NCBI GenBank assembly: GCA_030522415.1
Contig: CM060109.1
Coordinates: 30,339,892 to 30,403,891 of the forward strand
From: Channallabes apus
Taxonomy: Eukaryota > Chordata > Actinopteri > Siluriformes > Clariidae
Direction: 5' to 3'
DNA: 64,000 bases
The position numbers and the translations under genes are program-made. The notes under the pieces are model-generated. The model saw only the letters and a list, made by a program, of their open reading frames with translations, made no database searches and was not told the origin of the DNA. Positions within the stretch are counted from its first letter, which is position 1. Each line of letters begins with the position of its first letter. Below, piece after piece: positions 60,276-64,000 of this stretch.

Positions 60276-63250
60276 CTTTCAAAGGCTTTCTCTCGATGCT
60301 GTGTGAAAACGCTATGGGAACCACTCTAAGAATACCAACGCCGCCACACTACAAGTGTCTGGACCCCAAGGTTGTGTAGCGTGTGCGCACAAGGCCGAGA
60401 AGTTCTCAGAACTATGCCTGAGCAGCTAACTCGGGGCTTTCCCTGAGCCCGGAGTAGCATGAACATCCAGATTATAATGTAACAAACGTGTGTGGGGAGG
60501 ACCAACCCTCCGTGTCACACAATTGCTGCAGGGGAATACCTCTTGCTGGTGCAAAAGGAGGCGATCTCCCTGGTTGAATGAGCCCTGCTTCCTAGAGGCG
60601 AAATGAATCCACCCGCCTCATAGGAGAGGGCAATACGCATCTCTCACCCAGTGTAGTGGCGGTCGCTCCCGCGGCCCCAAGACGTGTAAAGGCTGCTCTG
60701 ACCTACACCACTGGCTGATGCAGTGGACGTAAATCTGAAGAGCACGTACTGGACACAGTAAGTGAAGTCTCTCCTGCTCCGAAGCTGTAAAGGCGGAGGA
60801 CGGAATGCTTCAAAACAATAGGGTGATGTTGTTTATGGACTTAGGCCGATAGCTCAGTGAGGATGCAGTTACGTGCGTCCTGAAAGTACTAGGGCACAAG
60901 CCTGAGGACAACTTTCCTGCAGAGACTCCGGCACTGAAACAATTTGGCAATGGACTGGGTCTACCTGCTTCGCACGCACTTGCTGCAGGGGAATACCTCT
61001 TGCTAATGCAATAGATGAGGCGATCCCCCTGGTTGAGTGAGCCCTGATTCCTAGAGGCGAAGTGAGCCCACGCGCCTCATAGGAGAGGGCAATAGCATCT
61101 CTCATAGGGTGCATGCTGCACTTTCGGAAGATAGCTGAGTGAGGATGCAGTTATGTGCATCCTGAGAGTACTTGGGCACACGCCCGAGGACAACTTTATC
61201 TTTATCTCTCACAGAACTGTGAGAGAGTCTCTTTATCTCTCACAGAACAACCTTAATGATCCCAACCAATCTGGATTCAAAGTGGCACATTCCACAGAGA
61301 CTGCCCTTCTGTCAGTCACTGAGAAGCTCCATGCTGCTAGATCTGCTAAACTGTCATCTGTTCTCATCCTCCTGGACCTGTCAGCTGCATTTGACACAGT
61401 GAACCACAAGATTCTATTATCTATTCTTACAAGCCTTGGAATTTGTGGAACAGCGCGGCAATGGTTTGCTTCCTACCTAGAAGATAGGTCATATGAGGTA
61501 ACATGGAGGGGATCTACATCTGCCCCACGTAGACTCTCTACTGGTGTCCCACAGGGCTCAGTACTTGGGCCTCTTCTGTTCTCCCTCTATACCCAGTCTC
61601 TTGGTAAAGTCATATCATCGCATGGATTTTCATACCATTGTTATGCAGATGACACCCAACTTACTCTCTCCTTTCCTCTCTCTGACACTCAGGTTTCCAC
61701 CCGGATCTCAGCATGTCTGGCAGACATCTCATCCTGGATGACTGCACATCAGCTAAAGCTCAATCTGAGTAAAACTGAACTGTTGTTCATCCCTTGTGAC
61801 TCATCCCCAGGTCAAGACCTTGTGATATCCCTGGACAACAATCAAATCACTCCTTCAGCCACTGCCCGCAATCTTGGGGTAACCGTGGACAACCATCTGT
61901 CATTTTCCCCACACATCGCTAACCTTACTCGCTCTTGTAGATTTCTTCTTTACAATATCAGAAGAATTCGCCCATTTCTTTCTTCACAGGCTACTCAGGT
62001 GCTTGTTCAGTCCCTTGTTATTTCAAGACTCTGTCCACGATTCGTCCTCTGCAACTGATCCAGAATGCAGCAGCACGTCTCGTTTTTAACCTCCCCAAGT
62101 TCTCCCACACCACCCCACTCCTCCGCTCCCTGCACTGGCTTCCTGTAGCTGCCCGCATCAAATTCAAAACGCTGATGCTTGCCTACAAAGCTAAAAATGG
62201 CCCTGCACCCACTTACCTCTCTGCTCTAATCACACCACGCACTGCACCACGTTCCCTCCGATCCTCCAGCACTGCTCGGCCCATCCCACCATCTCTCAGG
62301 GATCGAGGGCGACATTCATCCAGGCTCTTTTCTGTTCTGGCACCTAGGTGGTGGAACGAACTTCCTCTAGATGTCCGTACAGCAGAGACTTTGACTATCT
62401 TTAAACGACGACTCAAGACGCATCTGTTTCTCCAGTACTTGGACTAACCCCCCCCCACCCCCCCAAAAAAAAAAAACTCTCTTCCCAGTTGTTCGACAAA
62501 TGGCACTTAGTTATTAACCTAGTTAACCCAGTGTAAGTATGTATCCAGTGATGTTAACTTTAAAGCACTTTTTGTAAGTCGCTCTGGATAAGAGCGTCTG
62601 CCAAATACCTAAATGTAAATGTAAATGTAAACTTTCCTGCAGGGACTCCAGCACTGAAACAATTCAGCAGTGGACTGGGTCTTCCTGCTTCGCACACACC
62701 TGCTGCAGGGGAATACCTCTTGCTAGTGCAATAGATGAGGCGATCCCCCAGGTTCAATGATCCCTGATTCCTAGAGGCGAAGTGAGTCCACACGCCTCAT
62801 AGGAGAGGGCAATAGCATCTCTCACCCAGTATAGTGGCGCTCTGACTTACGCCACTGGCTCATGCGGTGGACGTAAATCTGAAGAGCACATACACGTAAG
62901 TGAAGTTTCTCCTGCTCCGATGCTGTAAAAGGAGGAGGACAGAAGGATTCAGAACAGTAGGGTGCTTGTTACCAATGGAACTTTCAGAAGATAGTTCAGT
63001 GAGGACGCGGTTAAGTACATCTTGAGAGTACTAGGGCACAAGCCAGAGGACAAGCTTTTCCTGCAGAAACTCCAGCACTGAAACAGTGGACTGGGTCTAC
63101 CTGCTTAGCACACACTTGCTGCAGGGGAATACCTCTTGCTAGTGCAATAAATGAGATGATCCCCCTGGTTGAGTGGGCCCTGCTTCCTAGAGGCGAAGTG
63201 AGCCCACGCGCCTCATAGAAGAGGGCAATAGCATCTCTCACCCAGTGTCA
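60276..63250 (-). mobile_element. Decayed DIRS-type element with fourfold repeated recombinase segment
   Basis: On the minus strand the frame reads AIALSYEARGLTSPLGIRAH followed by STRGIASSIALARGIPLQQV (about 61,100-60,980). This matches the DIRS tyrosine recombinase around its HxxR catalytic motif, here RAHSTRG. Related copies occur at 60,521-60,665, 60,979-61,105, 62,697-62,830 and 63,116-63,247. An L2 LINE interrupts the array. Frames are short and broken, so it is dead. Confidence 0.7.
61198..62629 (+). mobile_element. L2-type LINE, 5'-truncated, inserted in the DIRS fossil
   Basis: The reverse transcriptase reads [51 protein letters not shown] and [10 protein letters not shown], intact from about 61,240 to 62,035. 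A small deletion near 62,033 removes the DYCN region and shifts the frame. The rest continues (IQNAAARLVFNLPKF, then WWNELPLDVRTAETLTIFKR) to a stop at 62,445-62,447. The 3' end has tctggataagagcgtctgcc and an (atgtaa)n tail. The duplication aacttt is at 61,192-61,197 and 62,630-62,635. Confidence 0.88.
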
Positions 63251-64000
63251 CCCTTTAAAAAACTTTCCATTTGAGGGCATAAGCTCTTGAAGAGGGATAC
63301 TAGATCCAGAGTCAGGGAGTAGCAAAGGGGACATTTGCTGATCTTGCGAGGAAAAGCGGTCCACCTCTGCTGCATGAAATCTCTCTCAGATTGACTGACT
63401 ACTTCGGGGTGGGGTTTCCATTCCCCGTGTGTCAGAGATTGACTGGACAGTTACAACTGCTCTCACATTCATATGCCCTGAAATGTAAATTGTGCTGAGG
63501 GACAGGGACTTGATGCGCTAGCTATTCAGCGGCGCGAGCACAGTCCGCCCTGGCGATTAATATATGAGACTTGCCATAGTGTTGTCCACCCGCAATGGGA
63601 CATGGCACTCTCAACTGCTGGAGGAAGTGTATTAGGGCGAGAAATAGTGTAGCGCGGCCACATAAAGGGACATTTTCAATAACAGGTAAATGGTTGAAGA
63701 GCTAATGCTGCTCACCTGTGGCCAAAGATGTGCCCTAGCGGTTTATATTCCCCCCATTGACAGTGTTGGTCACCCAGCAAGCTCCAACGCGCATGCGCGA
63801 TCGCGACGCGAGGGAACCCGGATGTGAATCTGATCACGAGTGGCGGCATAAAGCCGGAATCGGCGAAGAAGCCGGCACGGAGAGATTACTACAGCGCGCT
63901 GATTATTTGAGAGAGAGTTTGCTTGTTGTTTCCAAACGGATTATCATCATTGCTTGGATTAATCTATTGGACACTCACAATTCACCTCTCGTTCCGTTAC
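63251..64000. other. No gene recognised; probable continuation of repeat DNA
   Basis: This GC-richer sequence adjoins the DIRS fossil and probably belongs to it or to another repeat. I find no domain or lrp1b exon in it. Confidence 0.4.

Noticed and set aside
1..64000. CRISPR array, operon or bacterial defence system
   Set aside because: Split genes with GT/AG introns, SINEs, L2 and Tc1 elements identify animal DNA; no regularly spaced direct repeats with unique spacers were seen.

Overview
The window looks like vertebrate, specifically ray-finned fish, nuclear DNA. One large gene is split into small exons with GT/AG introns. The rest is crowded with Tc1-type DNA transposons, L2-type LINEs, a tRNA-derived SINE, DIRS-type retroelement fossils and long CA/TA microsatellites. 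I cannot name the species from the sequence.

The only host gene I can support is the 3' quarter of lrp1b (LDL receptor-related protein 1B) on the minus strand, from about 57,946 down to its stop codon at 14,453-14,455. I placed 24 coding exons totalling 3,264 bp (1,087 residues plus stop). Every junction has an acceptable splice site and closes in frame. In protein order they encode six LDL-receptor class A repeats, an EGF-like and a calcium-binding-type EGF module, a YWTD beta-propeller, a run of EGF repeats, a transmembrane helix, and a cytoplasmic tail with two NPxY endocytosis motifs. The upstream three quarters of the gene lie beyond 64,000.

Layout: 1-2,900 is a decayed DIRS-type tyrosine-recombinase retroelement (+). 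2,950-12,840 is Tc1 and L2 debris, including two nested insertions. 14,453-24,601 holds the lrp1b tail, transmembrane and EGF exons. 24,602-44,989 is one 20-kb intron carrying two young Tc1 copies, a near-complete LINE with a 15-bp target duplication, a SINE and several Tc1 fossils. 44,990-57,946 holds the propeller and LDL-A exons. 57,947-64,000 is an upstream intron with a second DIRS fossil (-), whose recombinase segment is repeated four times and interrupted by an L2 insertion.

The most interesting gene-level points are an extra, frame-neutral EGF exon, a divergent frame-neutral tail exon, and loss of the furin-type basic site found in human LRP1B. I found no unknown multigene system. The rest of the novelty is in the mobile-element architecture.
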